Shown: piece after piece, positions 37,028 through 44,491 of the stretch
How positions within the stretch are numbered: position 1 is the first letter of the stretch
How the letters are laid out: each line of letters begins with the position of its first letter
NCBI RefSeq assembly: GCF_900102925.1
Contig: NZ_FNKI01000006.1
Coordinates: 1-64,000 of the forward strand
Direction: 5' to 3'
DNA from: Flagellimonas zhangzhouensis
GTDB taxonomy: Bacteria > Bacteroidota > Bacteroidia > Flavobacteriales > Flavobacteriaceae
DNA length: 64,000 nt
Made by a program: the position numbers and the translations under genes
The notes under the pieces: model-generated
Seen by the model: the letters and a program-made list of their open reading frames with translations, nothing else
Told to the model about the DNA's origin: nothing
Databases searched by the model: none

Positions 37028-37032
37028 AAGCA

Positions 37033-37089
37033 ATGAAATTATTTACAGCAAATAACTGGTGGTGGAACAACTTACGTCAAACGTCGTGA
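37033..37089 (+). CDS. trpL: trp operon leader peptide
   Basis: The 18-codon ORF MKLFTANNWWWNNLRQTS has three consecutive Trp codons (37057-37065). It ends at a TGA 25 bases before the attenuator hairpin. Ribosome position on these codons would decide between alternative RNA structures, as in classical trp attenuation. There is no Shine-Dalgarno site, and the ATG is 5 bases after the -7 box, so it may be read as a leaderless mRNA. Confidence 0.88.
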   Translation: MKLFTANNWWWNNLRQTS

Positions 37090-37146
37090 GCTAAGTCCCC
37101 ATTATAATCATACAAGAGGCTTGTCATCACGACAAGCCTTTTTTGT
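37083..37146 (+). terminator. trp attenuator: terminator with competing antiterminator
   Basis: The terminator stem GGCTTGTC/GACAAGCC (37118-37138) with loop ATCAC is followed by TTTTTTGTTTTT. GTCGTGA at 37083-37089, overlapping the trpL stop, is perfectly complementary to TCACGAC at 37127-37133, which spans the loop and the 3' arm of the terminator. A ribosome stalled at the Trp codons leaves 37083-37089 free to block the terminator. A ribosome at the stop covers it, so termination occurs. Confidence 0.85.
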
Positions 37147-37160
37147 TTTTAAGAACTATT

Positions 37161-38558
37161 ATGAAATACCAATTACAGACCCACTTCAAAAAAATCCTTG
37201 CGGACACCATTACGCCCGTGAGTGTCTATCTTAAAATTCGAGATAAGTTCCCGAACAGTATTCTATTGGAAAGTAGCGACTACCATGCCAACGACAACAG
37301 TTTTTCGTACATCTGCTGCAATCCCATCGCTTATATTAAGGTAGAAGATGAAATTATTACCCAACGATTTCCCGACGGTTCCAAAGAAACCACTGAAATC
37401 ACCCCAGAAATAGATGTCACCGAAGTCATCCATAGCTTCTCACAAAAGTTTTCTGTTGCCCAAAACGATTTCAAGTTCATCAACAATGGACTGTTCGGTT
37501 ACATGGCCTATGACGCGGTTCGTTATTTTGAAGATGTGGAGATTTCCAAAAAGGAAGATTCCGTTAGGATTCCTGATATTTATTATGCGGTGTACAAAAA
37601 CATTATTGCCATCAACCATTTTAAAAATGAGGCCTATTTGTTTGCTCATTGCTACGATTCGGAAAGTAATGTGGATGAAATTGAACAATTGTTCAATGTG
37701 CGTACATTTTCATCCTACAATTTCCATAAAGAGGGGGAACCAGAATCCAACCTTAAAGATGAAGAGTATAAAGAGCACGTAGAGTTGGCCAAAAAGCATT
37801 GTCAACGTGGTGATGTATTTCAATTGGTGCTCTCGAAAAGATTCAAACAAAAATTTAAAGGGGACGAATTTAATGTGTACCGAGCACTTCGTTCCATCAA
37901 CCCCTCCCCTTACCTTTTCTATTTCGATTACGGCAACTTTAAAATTTTCGGAAGTTCACCAGAAGCACAATTGATCGTAAAGGACGGAAAAGCAGAAATT
38001 CACCCTATCGCAGGCACTTACAAACGTACTGGGAATGATGAAAAAGATGCTGAGCTCGCTAAAAAATTGGCTCAGGACGACAAAGAAAACAGCGAACATG
38101 TGATGTTGGTGGACTTGGCCCGAAACGACCTAAGCCGAAACGGAAACACTGTGCATGTGGACACTTATCGTGAAGTGCAATATTTCTCCCATGTGATTCA
38201 TTTGGTTTCCAAAGTAACAGGACAAAAAAAGAAAGACATCAGCACCATGAAAGTGGTAGCCGACACATTCCCTGCAGGAACATTGAGCGGAGCGCCAAAA
38301 CACATGGCCATGCAACTCATTGAAAAATATGAGAAAACAAGCCGCTCTTATTATGGCGGCGCCATAGGCTTTATGGATTTTGAAGGCAACTTTAACCATG
38401 CCATTATGATCCGAACCTTTTTGAGCAAAAACCACGAACTGTATTACCAAGCAGGAGCTGGTTTGGTGGCCGCCTCCAACCCTGAAGACGAATTACAAGA
38501 AACTTATAACAAGCTGGGAGCATTGACCAAGGCATTGGAAATTGCCGAAACAATCTAG
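37161..38558 (+). CDS. trpE: Anthranilate synthase component I
   Basis: 465 residues from the ATG at 37161 (MKYQLQTHFKKILADTITPVSVYLKIRDKF). An upstream TTG lies in the attenuator T-run and was rejected. The N-terminal part has LLESSD (the Trp feedback-site motif). The chorismate-binding domain has GDVFQLVLSKRF, SPSPYLFY-like PSPYLFYFDYG, HPIAGTYKRTG, VDLARNDLSRNG, PAGTLSGAPKHMAM and YYGGAIGFMDFEG. It makes anthranilate from chorismate with ammonia from TrpG. It is the first structural gene of the operon, 22 bases after the attenuator hairpin. Confidence 0.97.
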   Translation: MKYQLQTHFKKILADTITPVSVYLKIRDKFPNSILLESSDYHANDNSFSYICCNPIAYIKVEDEIITQRFPDGSKETTEITPEIDVTEVIHSFSQKFSVAQNDFKFINNGLFGYMAYDAVRYFEDVEISKKEDSVRIPDIYYAVYKNIIAINHFKNEAYLFAHCYDSESNVDEIEQLFNVRTFSSYNFHKEGEPESNLKDEEYKEHVELAKKHCQRGDVFQLVLSKRFKQKFKGDEFNVYRALRSINPSPYLFYFDYGNFKIFGSSPEAQLIVKDGKAEIHPIAGTYKRTGNDEKDAELAKKLAQDDKENSEHVMLVDLARNDLSRNGNTVHVDTYREVQYFSHVIHLVSKVTGQKKKDISTMKVVADTFPAGTLSGAPKHMAMQLIEKYEKTSRSYYGGAIGFMDFEGNFNHAIMIRTFLSKNHELYYQAGAGLVAASNPEDELQETYNKLGALTKALEIAETI

Positions 38559-38561
38559 ACC

Positions 38562-39131
38562 ATGGGAAGAAAGATTTTAATGATAGACAACTACGATAGT
38601 TTCACCTACAATTTGGTGCACTATTTGGAAGATTTGGATTGTGAAGTAACCGTAAAACGAAACGACCAACTCTCTTTGGATGAAGTGGAACTGTTCGATT
38701 ATATCGTGCTTTCCCCTGGGCCAGGTATTCCTGATGAAGCAGGCTTGCTGAAAGAAATCATCAAAACCTACGCCCCTACCAAACGGATTTTTGGGGTTTG
38801 TTTGGGATTGCAGGCGATTGGTGAAGTATTTGGTGGCACTTTGGTGAATCTGGATAAAGTGTACCACGGAGTGGACACCAAGATAACAATCACCAAAGAC
38901 GACCAAATCTATGAGGGCATGCCCAAGACCATTCAAGTGGGGCGTTACCACTCTTGGGTTGTTGATCCAAATCTACCTGAAGAATTGGAAACTACTGCCG
39001 TGGATGAAAACGGACAGGTAATGTCACTTCGCCACAAAACCTATGATGTAACAGCCGTGCAGTTTCACCCAGAATCGGTATTGACTCCAGAAGGAAAACA
39101 AATGCTTAAGAATTGGCTCAATAGAAAATAG
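38562..39131 (+). CDS. trpG: Anthranilate synthase component II (glutamine amidotransferase)
   Basis: A 189-residue class I amidotransferase: MIDNYDSFTYNLVHYLE, the oxyanion SPGPGIPDEAG motif, the nucleophile Cys in FGVCLGLQAIGEVFGG, and the His-Glu pair in VQFHPESVLTPEG. It starts 3 bases after trpE. TrpG-only length; there is no fusion to TrpD. Confidence 0.96.
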   Translation: MGRKILMIDNYDSFTYNLVHYLEDLDCEVTVKRNDQLSLDEVELFDYIVLSPGPGIPDEAGLLKEIIKTYAPTKRIFGVCLGLQAIGEVFGGTLVNLDKVYHGVDTKITITKDDQIYEGMPKTIQVGRYHSWVVDPNLPEELETTAVDENGQVMSLRHKTYDVTAVQFHPESVLTPEGKQMLKNWLNRK

Positions 39132-39195
39132 AAACGAGATATGAGAATTGAGAGTTCTCTAAAATCTAACATCTAATCTCTCACATCTAAGAAAA

Positions 39196-40191
39196 ATGAA
39201 AGAGACTTTAAATAAACTTATCAATCACGAAATTCTCCCCAAGGAAGAGGCCAAGCAAATATTGGTGAACATTGCCAAGGGAGATTACAACACCTCCCAA
39301 ATTGCATCATTCTTAACGGTGTACATGATGCGAAGTATCACCATTGAGGAGTTGGAAGGCTTCCGCGATGCCCTATTGGAGCTTTGTTTGGCGGTAGACC
39401 TATCCGATTACAATCCTATTGATCTTTGCGGAACGGGCGGGGATGGCAAGGACACCTTTAATATTTCCACCTTGGCATCTTTTGTTACGGCTGGAGCTGG
39501 AATCCATGTGACCAAACACGGTAACTATGGGGTTTCCTCGAAATGTGGAAGTAGCAACGTGATGGAATTTCTGGGCATCAAATTCAGTAATGATGCCGAT
39601 TTTCTAAAGAAAACCATTGAAGAAGCTGGCATTTGTGTTTTGCATGCGCCACTTTTTCACCCTGCCATGAAAAATGTAGCTCCCATCCGAAGAGAATTGG
39701 CGGTAAAGACCTTTTTCAATATGCTGGGACCTATGGTGAACCCTGCCTTTCCAAAGAACCAAATGGTAGGGGTGTATAATTTGGAATTGGCCAGAATGTA
39801 CGGCTACTTATATCAGAATACCGATAAGAAATTCACCATTTTAAATGCCTTGGATGGCTACGATGAAATTTCGTTGACGGGTGACACCAAGACCATTTCT
39901 AACCATACCGAGAGCATGTTGAAACCTGCCGATTTTGGAGTAGAAAAAGTAACTCAAGCAGAAATTGTGGGTGGTGAGGATATTGCTGAATCCGCACAAA
40001 TTTTCATGAATGTGCTGCAAGGAAAAGGTACCCAAGCACAAAACAATGTGGTATGCGCCAATGCAGGAGTAGCCATAGCCACGGTTCAAGGATTGACGCC
40101 AAAACAAGGTTTTGAGAAAGCCCAAGAATCGTTGATGAGTGGCAAAGGTTTGGCAGCATTAAAAAAATTACAGGAATTGAGTAGAAATTAA
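39196..40191 (+). CDS. trpD: Anthranilate phosphoribosyltransferase
   Basis: A 331-residue protein with the PRPP-binding motif DLCGTGGDGKDTFNIST (about 74-90), KHGNYGVSSKCGSSNVMEFLG, and RRELAVKTFFNMLGPMVNP. It transfers phosphoribose to anthranilate. A 64-base spacer of degenerate ATCTAACATCTAA-type repeats separates it from trpG. It is followed by a 619-base tract of double-hairpin elements and a GIY-YIG gene before trpC. Confidence 0.97.
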   Translation: MKETLNKLINHEILPKEEAKQILVNIAKGDYNTSQIASFLTVYMMRSITIEELEGFRDALLELCLAVDLSDYNPIDLCGTGGDGKDTFNISTLASFVTAGAGIHVTKHGNYGVSSKCGSSNVMEFLGIKFSNDADFLKKTIEEAGICVLHAPLFHPAMKNVAPIRRELAVKTFFNMLGPMVNPAFPKNQMVGVYNLELARMYGYLYQNTDKKFTILNALDGYDEISLTGDTKTISNHTESMLKPADFGVEKVTQAEIVGGEDIAESAQIFMNVLQGKGTQAQNNVVCANAGVAIATVQGLTPKQGFEKAQESLMSGKGLAALKKLQELSRN

Positions 40192-40202
40192 AGAGATGAA
40201 AT

Positions 40203-40295
40203 GTCATTCCTGTTGTACCCTGAGCGTAGCCGATGGGAAAGCAGGAATCCAATAACCTAATTGAATAAATGATTCCGCATCAAGTTCGGAATGAC
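40203..40295 (+). repeat. Double-hairpin GTCA...TGAC element with an expanded left loop
   Basis: The left hairpin arms CATTCCTG and CAGGAATC are opened by a 26-base insert holding a nested CCCTGAGCGTAGCCGATGGG hairpin. After a spacer, the right hairpin GATTCCG...CGGAATGAC has the loop CATCAAGTT. It lies just after the trpD stop. Confidence 0.78.
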
Positions 40296-40319
40296 AAATT
40301 AAATAAAAACAAGATAAGT

Positions 40320-40683
40320 GTCATTCCTGCGAAAGCAGGAATCCATAAAACAAATGATTAAAAACGTTCATGAATATTATGTTTACATCTTAACCAATAT
40401 ACCAAATGGCACCTTATATATTGGCATGACAAACGATTTAGAACGTAGAATACTAGAACATAAAACTGGTAGTGTAGAGGGTTTCACAAAAAAGTACGGA
40501 CTCAAAACATCAATTTATTTTGAAGTTCATCAAAATGTGAATGAGGCAATCCTAAGGGAGAAACAACTGAAGAAATGGAAAAGACAATGGAAAATTGAAT
40601 TGGTTGAAAAAGAAAATCCCAAATGGAAGGATTTAGCTAGTGGTTGGTATTCCTAATGGATCCCGCATCAAGTGCGGGATGAC
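40320..40683 (+). mobile_element. Double-hairpin element carrying a GIY-YIG nuclease gene
   Basis: The left hairpin at 40320-40344 (GTCATTCCTGC/GCAGGAATCC) and right hairpin at 40658-40683 (GGATCCCGCA/TGCGGGATGAC) match the two ends of the 61-base empty element at 43609-43669, but here they enclose one ORF. The right hairpins differ by a paired change (T-A in one, C-G in the other), which preserves the stem. No other gene is inside. Mobility driven by the GIY-YIG protein is inference. Confidence 0.7.
40354..40656 (+). CDS. GIY-YIG nuclease domain protein
   Basis: 100 residues from the ATG at 40354; an earlier start at 40318 would be encoded by the repeat itself. It has a single GIY-YIG domain: YYVYILTNIPNGTLYIGMTNDLERRILEH (the GIY part reads VYI, YIG at 22-24, Arg31/32, His36) and the metal-binding Glu64 in NEAILREKQLKKWKR. 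It belongs to the short stand-alone family common in Flavobacteriaceae, with no extra DNA-binding domain. It splits the trp operon between trpD and trpC in the same direction and is bounded within 10-35 bases by the two hairpins of a repeat element. The actual function is unknown. Confidence 0.88.
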   Translation: MIKNVHEYYVYILTNIPNGTLYIGMTNDLERRILEHKTGSVEGFTKKYGLKTSIYFEVHQNVNEAILREKQLKKWKRQWKIELVEKENPKWKDLASGWYS

Positions 40684-40707
40684 AATTAACAATGAATCAA
40701 GATCATT

Positions 40708-40799
40708 GCCATTCCTGCGAAAGCAGGAATCGAAAACAGAAACAGAATAAAAAATTACGCATAATGCTTCGACTTCGCTCAGCATCCGTGCGGGATGAC
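40708..40799 (+). repeat. Double-hairpin element with a nested hairpin in the right half
   Basis: The left hairpin GCCATTCCTGC/GCAGGAATC is intact. The right half is interrupted by ATGCTTCGACTTCGCTCAGCAT and ends in GTGCGGGATGAC. It lies 11 bases before the trpC ATG. Confidence 0.7.
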
Positions 40800-40810
40800 T
40801 AAAGAATAAA

Positions 40811-41596
40811 ATGAACATACTAGACAAAATAGTAGCCGACAAACGCAAGGAAGTCGATTTAAAGAAAAAGCTGATTACACTTCCCCAATTGGAAAGTGCA
40901 TTGCTTATGGAACGCACATCGGTTTCATTGGCTGCAGTGCTACGCAAAAGCAATTCAGGAATTATTGCAGAACACAAAAGACGTAGCCCATCAAAATCCG
41001 TAATCAATCAAAGCCTGAATGTACAGAATGTGGTAAAAGGCTATGCAGAGGCAGGAGTTTGTGGCATGTCGGTTTTAACGGATGGAAAATATTTCGGAGG
41101 TTCCTTGGATGATTTGGTGCTGGCCAGAGCAGCCGTGAACAACCCATTGCTACGAAAAGAATTCATTATAGATGAATATCAAATTGTGGAAGCCAAAGCC
41201 TATGGTGCCGATGTGATTTTATTGATTGCCGCCATATTGACCCGAGAAGAAATCAAAGCGTACTCCGAATTGGCCAAAAGTTTGGGCTTGGATGTGTTGT
41301 TGGAAGTGCACAATGAAGAAGAATTGGAAAAATCCTTGATGCCCAATTTGGACATGTTGGGCGTGAACAATCGTAACCTAAAAACTTTTAAGGTGAGTTT
41401 GGAAACCAGTAAAACTCTTTCTCAGCTAATTCCTGATGAATTTGTAAAGGTTTCCGAAAGCGGTATCAGTTCCATTGAAGCAATCAGAGATTTAAAAGAA
41501 TACGGTTACCAAGGATTTTTGATTGGAGAGAATTTTATGAAAACAGATAATCCTGGAGCGAGTGCAAAAGCATTTATTAACGAATTAGAAAATTAA
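40811..41596 (+). CDS. trpC: Indole-3-glycerol-phosphate synthase
   Basis: A 261-residue TIM barrel: MNILDKIVADKRKEVDLKKK, IIAEHKRRSPSKSVI (substrate Lys), VLTDGKYFGGSLDDL, LLIAAILTREE, LLEVHNEEELEK, LGVNNRNLKTF, ESGISSIEAI and GFLIGENFMKTDNPG. It is a stand-alone TrpC, not fused to TrpF. It catalyses ring closure to indole-glycerol phosphate. Confidence 0.97.
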   Translation: MNILDKIVADKRKEVDLKKKLITLPQLESALLMERTSVSLAAVLRKSNSGIIAEHKRRSPSKSVINQSLNVQNVVKGYAEAGVCGMSVLTDGKYFGGSLDDLVLARAAVNNPLLRKEFIIDEYQIVEAKAYGADVILLIAAILTREEIKAYSELAKSLGLDVLLEVHNEEELEKSLMPNLDMLGVNNRNLKTFKVSLETSKTLSQLIPDEFVKVSESGISSIEAIRDLKEYGYQGFLIGENFMKTDNPGASAKAFINELEN

Positions 41597-41691
41597 CGTC
41601 ACTTCGAGTGATTTACCAAAGGTAAATTGTATCGAGAAGTGAAATGGTCTCGATACATTTTGAAACAAGTTTCAAAATACTCGACCTGACG
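41597..41691 (+). repeat. Double-hairpin element between trpC and trpF
   Basis: Ends CGTCA and TGACG. The left hairpin CACTTCGAG...ATCGAGAAGTG has a nested TTTACC/GGTAAA hairpin in its loop. The right hairpin GGTCTCGATAC...TACTCGACC has a nested ATTTTGAAAC/GTTTCAAAAT in its loop. It starts directly at the trpC stop and ends 11 bases before the trpF ATG. Confidence 0.75.
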
Positions 41692-41702
41692 AAATAAAGA
41701 TT

Positions 41703-42419
41703 ATGAAACTAAAGGTCTGCGGCATGAACCATAATCCCACCGAGGTCGCACAATTGCAACCCAATTATTTGGGTTTTATTTTCTGGGAACCCTCCTCTCG
41801 TTTTTTTGAGGGAGAAATGCCCGATTTGCCCAAATCCATTAAAAAAGTGGGGGTTTTTGTAGATGCACCTTTAGAAGAGGTTTTGGAAAAAGTTGCCGAA
41901 TTCCAATTGGATGCCGTGCAATTACATGGTAAGGAAAGTGTTCAGTATTGCTCTGATTTAAAATCCAACTTTCTGTCATTTCGAGCACAGTCGAGAAACC
42001 AGAAAGTTGATGATAAGAAAGAGGTCTCGACTGTACTCGACATGACAAATACGGATATCATCAAAGTTTTTTCCATCAAAGATGATTTTGATTTTTCCAT
42101 TTTGAAAGATTATGAAACCATTTGTGATTACTTTCTTTTCGATACCAAAGGAAAATTACCAGGTGGAAATGGCTATACGTTTGATTGGTCTATTTTAGAG
42201 AATTACCCATCCAACAAACCTTTCTTTTTAAGTGGGGGCATTGGTTTGGAATCCATTGAAAAATTGAAAAAATTCAAGAACAGTCCAGCATCAAAATATT
42301 GTTTTGCGATTGATGTGAACAGTAAATTTGAGACCCAACCTGGATTAAAAAACATAACGTCATTGAAAACATTCATCAATGAACTCAATGACGAATTACA
42401 ACTTAAAACTGACAACTGA
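41703..42419 (+). CDS. trpF: Phosphoribosylanthranilate isomerase with an in-frame repeat insertion
   Basis: 238 residues, about 25 longer than usual. Catalytic Cys is in KVCGM (6) and Asp is in [19 protein letters not shown]-type VQLHGKES and FLSGGIG phosphate loops are intact. A 72-base double-hairpin repeat (41975-42046) lies inside the gene and adds 24 residues (about 91-115: [20 protein letters not shown]) between two core elements of the barrel, in frame and without a stop. The rest of the barrel looks complete, so the enzyme is probably active with a surface loop. It starts 11 bases after another repeat and is 2 bases before trpB. Confidence 0.93.
   Translation: MKLKVCGMNHNPTEVAQLQPNYLGFIFWEPSSRFFEGEMPDLPKSIKKVGVFVDAPLEEVLEKVAEFQLDAVQLHGKESVQYCSDLKSNFLSFRAQSRNQKVDDKKEVSTVLDMTNTDIIKVFSIKDDFDFSILKDYETICDYFLFDTKGKLPGGNGYTFDWSILENYPSNKPFFLSGGIGLESIEKLKKFKNSPASKYCFAIDVNSKFETQPGLKNITSLKTFINELNDELQLKTDN
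41975..42046 (+). repeat. Double-hairpin element inside trpF (72 bases, in frame)
   Basis: The left hairpin has arms TTTCGAGCAC/GTCGAGAAA after GTCA; the spacer is 20-25 bases; the right hairpin is GGTCTCGACTGTACTCGACATGAC with arms TCGA/TCGA around TGTAC. The length is a multiple of three and the reading frame has no stop, so trpF is kept open. Confidence 0.85.
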
Positions 42420-42421
42420 TT

Positions 42422-43603
42422 ATGAGTTATCATGCAGATGAAAAAGGGTATTACGGGGAGTTCGGCGGAGCCTTTATTCCCGAAATGCTGTATCCCAATT
42501 GCGAGGAACTTCGGCAAAACTATATCCAAATCATGGAGGAACCCTCCTTTAAGCAAGAGTTCCAACAATTATTAAAAGATTATGTGGGCAGACCCACCCC
42601 ACTCTATTTTGCTAAACGACTTTCAGAAAAATTCAACACCAAAATCTATCTGAAGCGTGAAGACCTTTGCCATACAGGTGCACATAAGGTGAACAACACG
42701 ATCGGGCAGATTTTGATGGCCAAAAAATTGGGCAAACATCGAATCATTGCTGAAACTGGTGCAGGTCAACATGGTGTGGCCACTGCAACAGTTTGTGCTC
42801 TTATGGGCATTGAATGTGTAGTGTATATGGGTGAAATTGATATTGCTCGCCAAGCTCCGAACGTAGCCCGAATGAAAATGTTGGGTGCCGAGGTGAGAGC
42901 GGCTAAATCAGGAAGTAAAACCCTAAAGGATGCCACCAACGAAGCCATTCGTGATTGGATCAACAATCCAGTGGACACCCATTATATTATTGGTTCTGTA
43001 GTTGGGCCACATCCCTACCCTGATATGGTCGCTCGTTTCCAATCGGTAATTTCCGAGGAAATTAAAAGTCAATTGTTGGAAAAAGAGGACCGAGAAAATC
43101 CAGATTACGTTGTAGCATGTGTGGGTGGAGGAAGTAATGCAGCTGGTGCTTTTTACCATTATTTGGATACACCAGAAGTGGGCATTATTGCCGTCGAAGC
43201 AGCTGGAAAAGGAATTCATTCAGGTGAAAGTGCGGCAACCTCTGCCTTGGGCAAAGTGGGCATCATCCATGGAAGTAAGACTTTGTTGATGCAAACGGCT
43301 GACGGGCAGATTACTGAACCCTATTCCATTTCAGCTGGCTTGGATTACCCAGGAGTTGGTCCGATGCATGCTCATTTGTACAAGTCTGGTCGTGGGGAAT
43401 TTATTTCTATTACCGATGATGAGGCCATGCAAGCTGGATTGGAACTTTGCAAACTAGAAGGAATAATCCCAGCGATAGAATCATCACACGCTTTGGCCAT
43501 TTTTGAGGATAGAAAATTCAAAGAAGATGATGTGGTCGTAGTGAATTTATCAGGCCGTGGCGACAAAGATTTACAGAATTATATCGATTATTTCAAATTA
43601 TAA
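42422..43603 (+). CDS. trpB: Tryptophan synthase beta chain
   Basis: A 393-residue PLP enzyme: [33 protein letters not shown] with PLP Lys89, [15 protein letters not shown] with the catalytic Glu, [10 protein letters not shown] (phosphate loop) and [12 protein letters not shown]. It joins indole to serine. It starts 2 bases after trpF. Confidence 0.98.
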   Translation: MSYHADEKGYYGEFGGAFIPEMLYPNCEELRQNYIQIMEEPSFKQEFQQLLKDYVGRPTPLYFAKRLSEKFNTKIYLKREDLCHTGAHKVNNTIGQILMAKKLGKHRIIAETGAGQHGVATATVCALMGIECVVYMGEIDIARQAPNVARMKMLGAEVRAAKSGSKTLKDATNEAIRDWINNPVDTHYIIGSVVGPHPYPDMVARFQSVISEEIKSQLLEKEDRENPDYVVACVGGGSNAAGAFYHYLDTPEVGIIAVEAAGKGIHSGESAATSALGKVGIIHGSKTLLMQTADGQITEPYSISAGLDYPGVGPMHAHLYKSGRGEFISITDDEAMQAGLELCKLEGIIPAIESSHALAIFEDRKFKEDDVVVVNLSGRGDKDLQNYIDYFKL

Positions 43604-43608
43604 TTTCT

Positions 43609-43669
43609 GTCATTCCTGCGAAAGCAGGAATCTATAACCCTAAGGATTCCGCATCAAGTGCGGAATGAC
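43609..43669 (+). repeat. Compact double-hairpin element between trpB and trpA
   Basis: This is the smallest intact copy (61 bases). The left hairpin ATTCCTGC-GAAA-GCAGGAAT follows GTCA; an 11-base spacer comes next; the right hairpin ATTCCGCA-TCAAG-TGCGGAAT is followed by GAC. It is nearly identical to the ends of the GIY-YIG-bearing element at 40320-40683. It starts 5 bases after the trpB stop. Confidence 0.85.
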
Positions 43670-43697
43670 AAAATGATTTTTAAATACGAGATTTAGA

Positions 43698-44459
43698 ATG
43701 AACAGAATCAAACAAAAACTGAGCGAGGATAAAAAAATCCTCTCTATATACTTCACCGCTGGTTATCCTAAATTGGACGACACGGTTCAAATCATCCAAG
43801 ATCTGGAAAAAAGCGGAGTGGATCTTATTGAAATTGGTCTTCCTTTTAGTGATCCTTTGGCTGACGGACCAACCATTCAGGAAAGTTCTACGGCTGCCCT
43901 TAAAAATGGGATGCACACTGAATTGCTTTTTGAACAAATCAAAGACATAAGAAAATCGGTTTCCATTCCATTGATATTGATGGGCTATTTTAACCCAGTG
44001 CTTCAATATGGAGTGGAAAAGTTTTGCCAAAAATGTGAGGAAATTGGCATCGATGGGTTAATTCTACCCGATTTACCCCTTGATGTGTACCAAGAAGAGT
44101 ACGAAGCTTTGTTCAAAAAACATAGACTCATCAATGTGTTTTTGATTACACCACAAACTAGTGATGAACGTATCAAAGCCATCGATGATGCTTCGGAAGG
44201 GTTTATTTATATGGTGAGTTCAGCAAGCACCACTGGAGCAAAATCTGGATTTGGAGAAGAGCAATCTTCTTATTTTCAACGCATTTCAAATATGCAATTA
44301 AAGAACCCTCAAATTGTTGGGTTCGGTATCAGCAATGCAGAAACTTTTAATCAAGCTACAGAAAAAACAAAGGGTGCCATTATTGGTTCTGCTTTCATCA
44401 AACATTTAACAGAAAATGGTGTAGACAGTATTGGTGGGTTTGTGAGTCAAATTCGTTAA
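43698..44459 (+). CDS. trpA: Tryptophan synthase alpha chain
   Basis: A 253-residue TIM barrel: LSIYFTAGYP, DLIEIGLPFSDPLADGPTIQ with catalytic Glu45 and Asp56, GLILPDLPLDVYQEEY and FIYMVSSASTTGAKSG. It releases indole from indole-glycerol phosphate. It is the last trp gene. The M20 peptidase gene follows by 32 bases and may be read through. Confidence 0.97.
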   Translation: MNRIKQKLSEDKKILSIYFTAGYPKLDDTVQIIQDLEKSGVDLIEIGLPFSDPLADGPTIQESSTAALKNGMHTELLFEQIKDIRKSVSIPLILMGYFNPVLQYGVEKFCQKCEEIGIDGLILPDLPLDVYQEEYEALFKKHRLINVFLITPQTSDERIKAIDDASEGFIYMVSSASTTGAKSGFGEEQSSYFQRISNMQLKNPQIVGFGISNAETFNQATEKTKGAIIGSAFIKHLTENGVDSIGGFVSQIR

Positions 44460-44491
44460 ATTTCGAGTTTAAAACTAACTCAAGCCGATTC

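Noticed and set aside
39132..39195. Regulatory element in the trpG-trpD spacer
   Set aside because: It is only degenerate ATCTAACATCTAA-type low-complexity sequence, with no hairpin or box.
40318..40353. Upstream in-frame start for the GIY-YIG protein (SFLRKQESIKQ extension)
   Set aside because: These codons are the left hairpin of the repeat; the GIY-YIG fold begins at the ATG at 40354.
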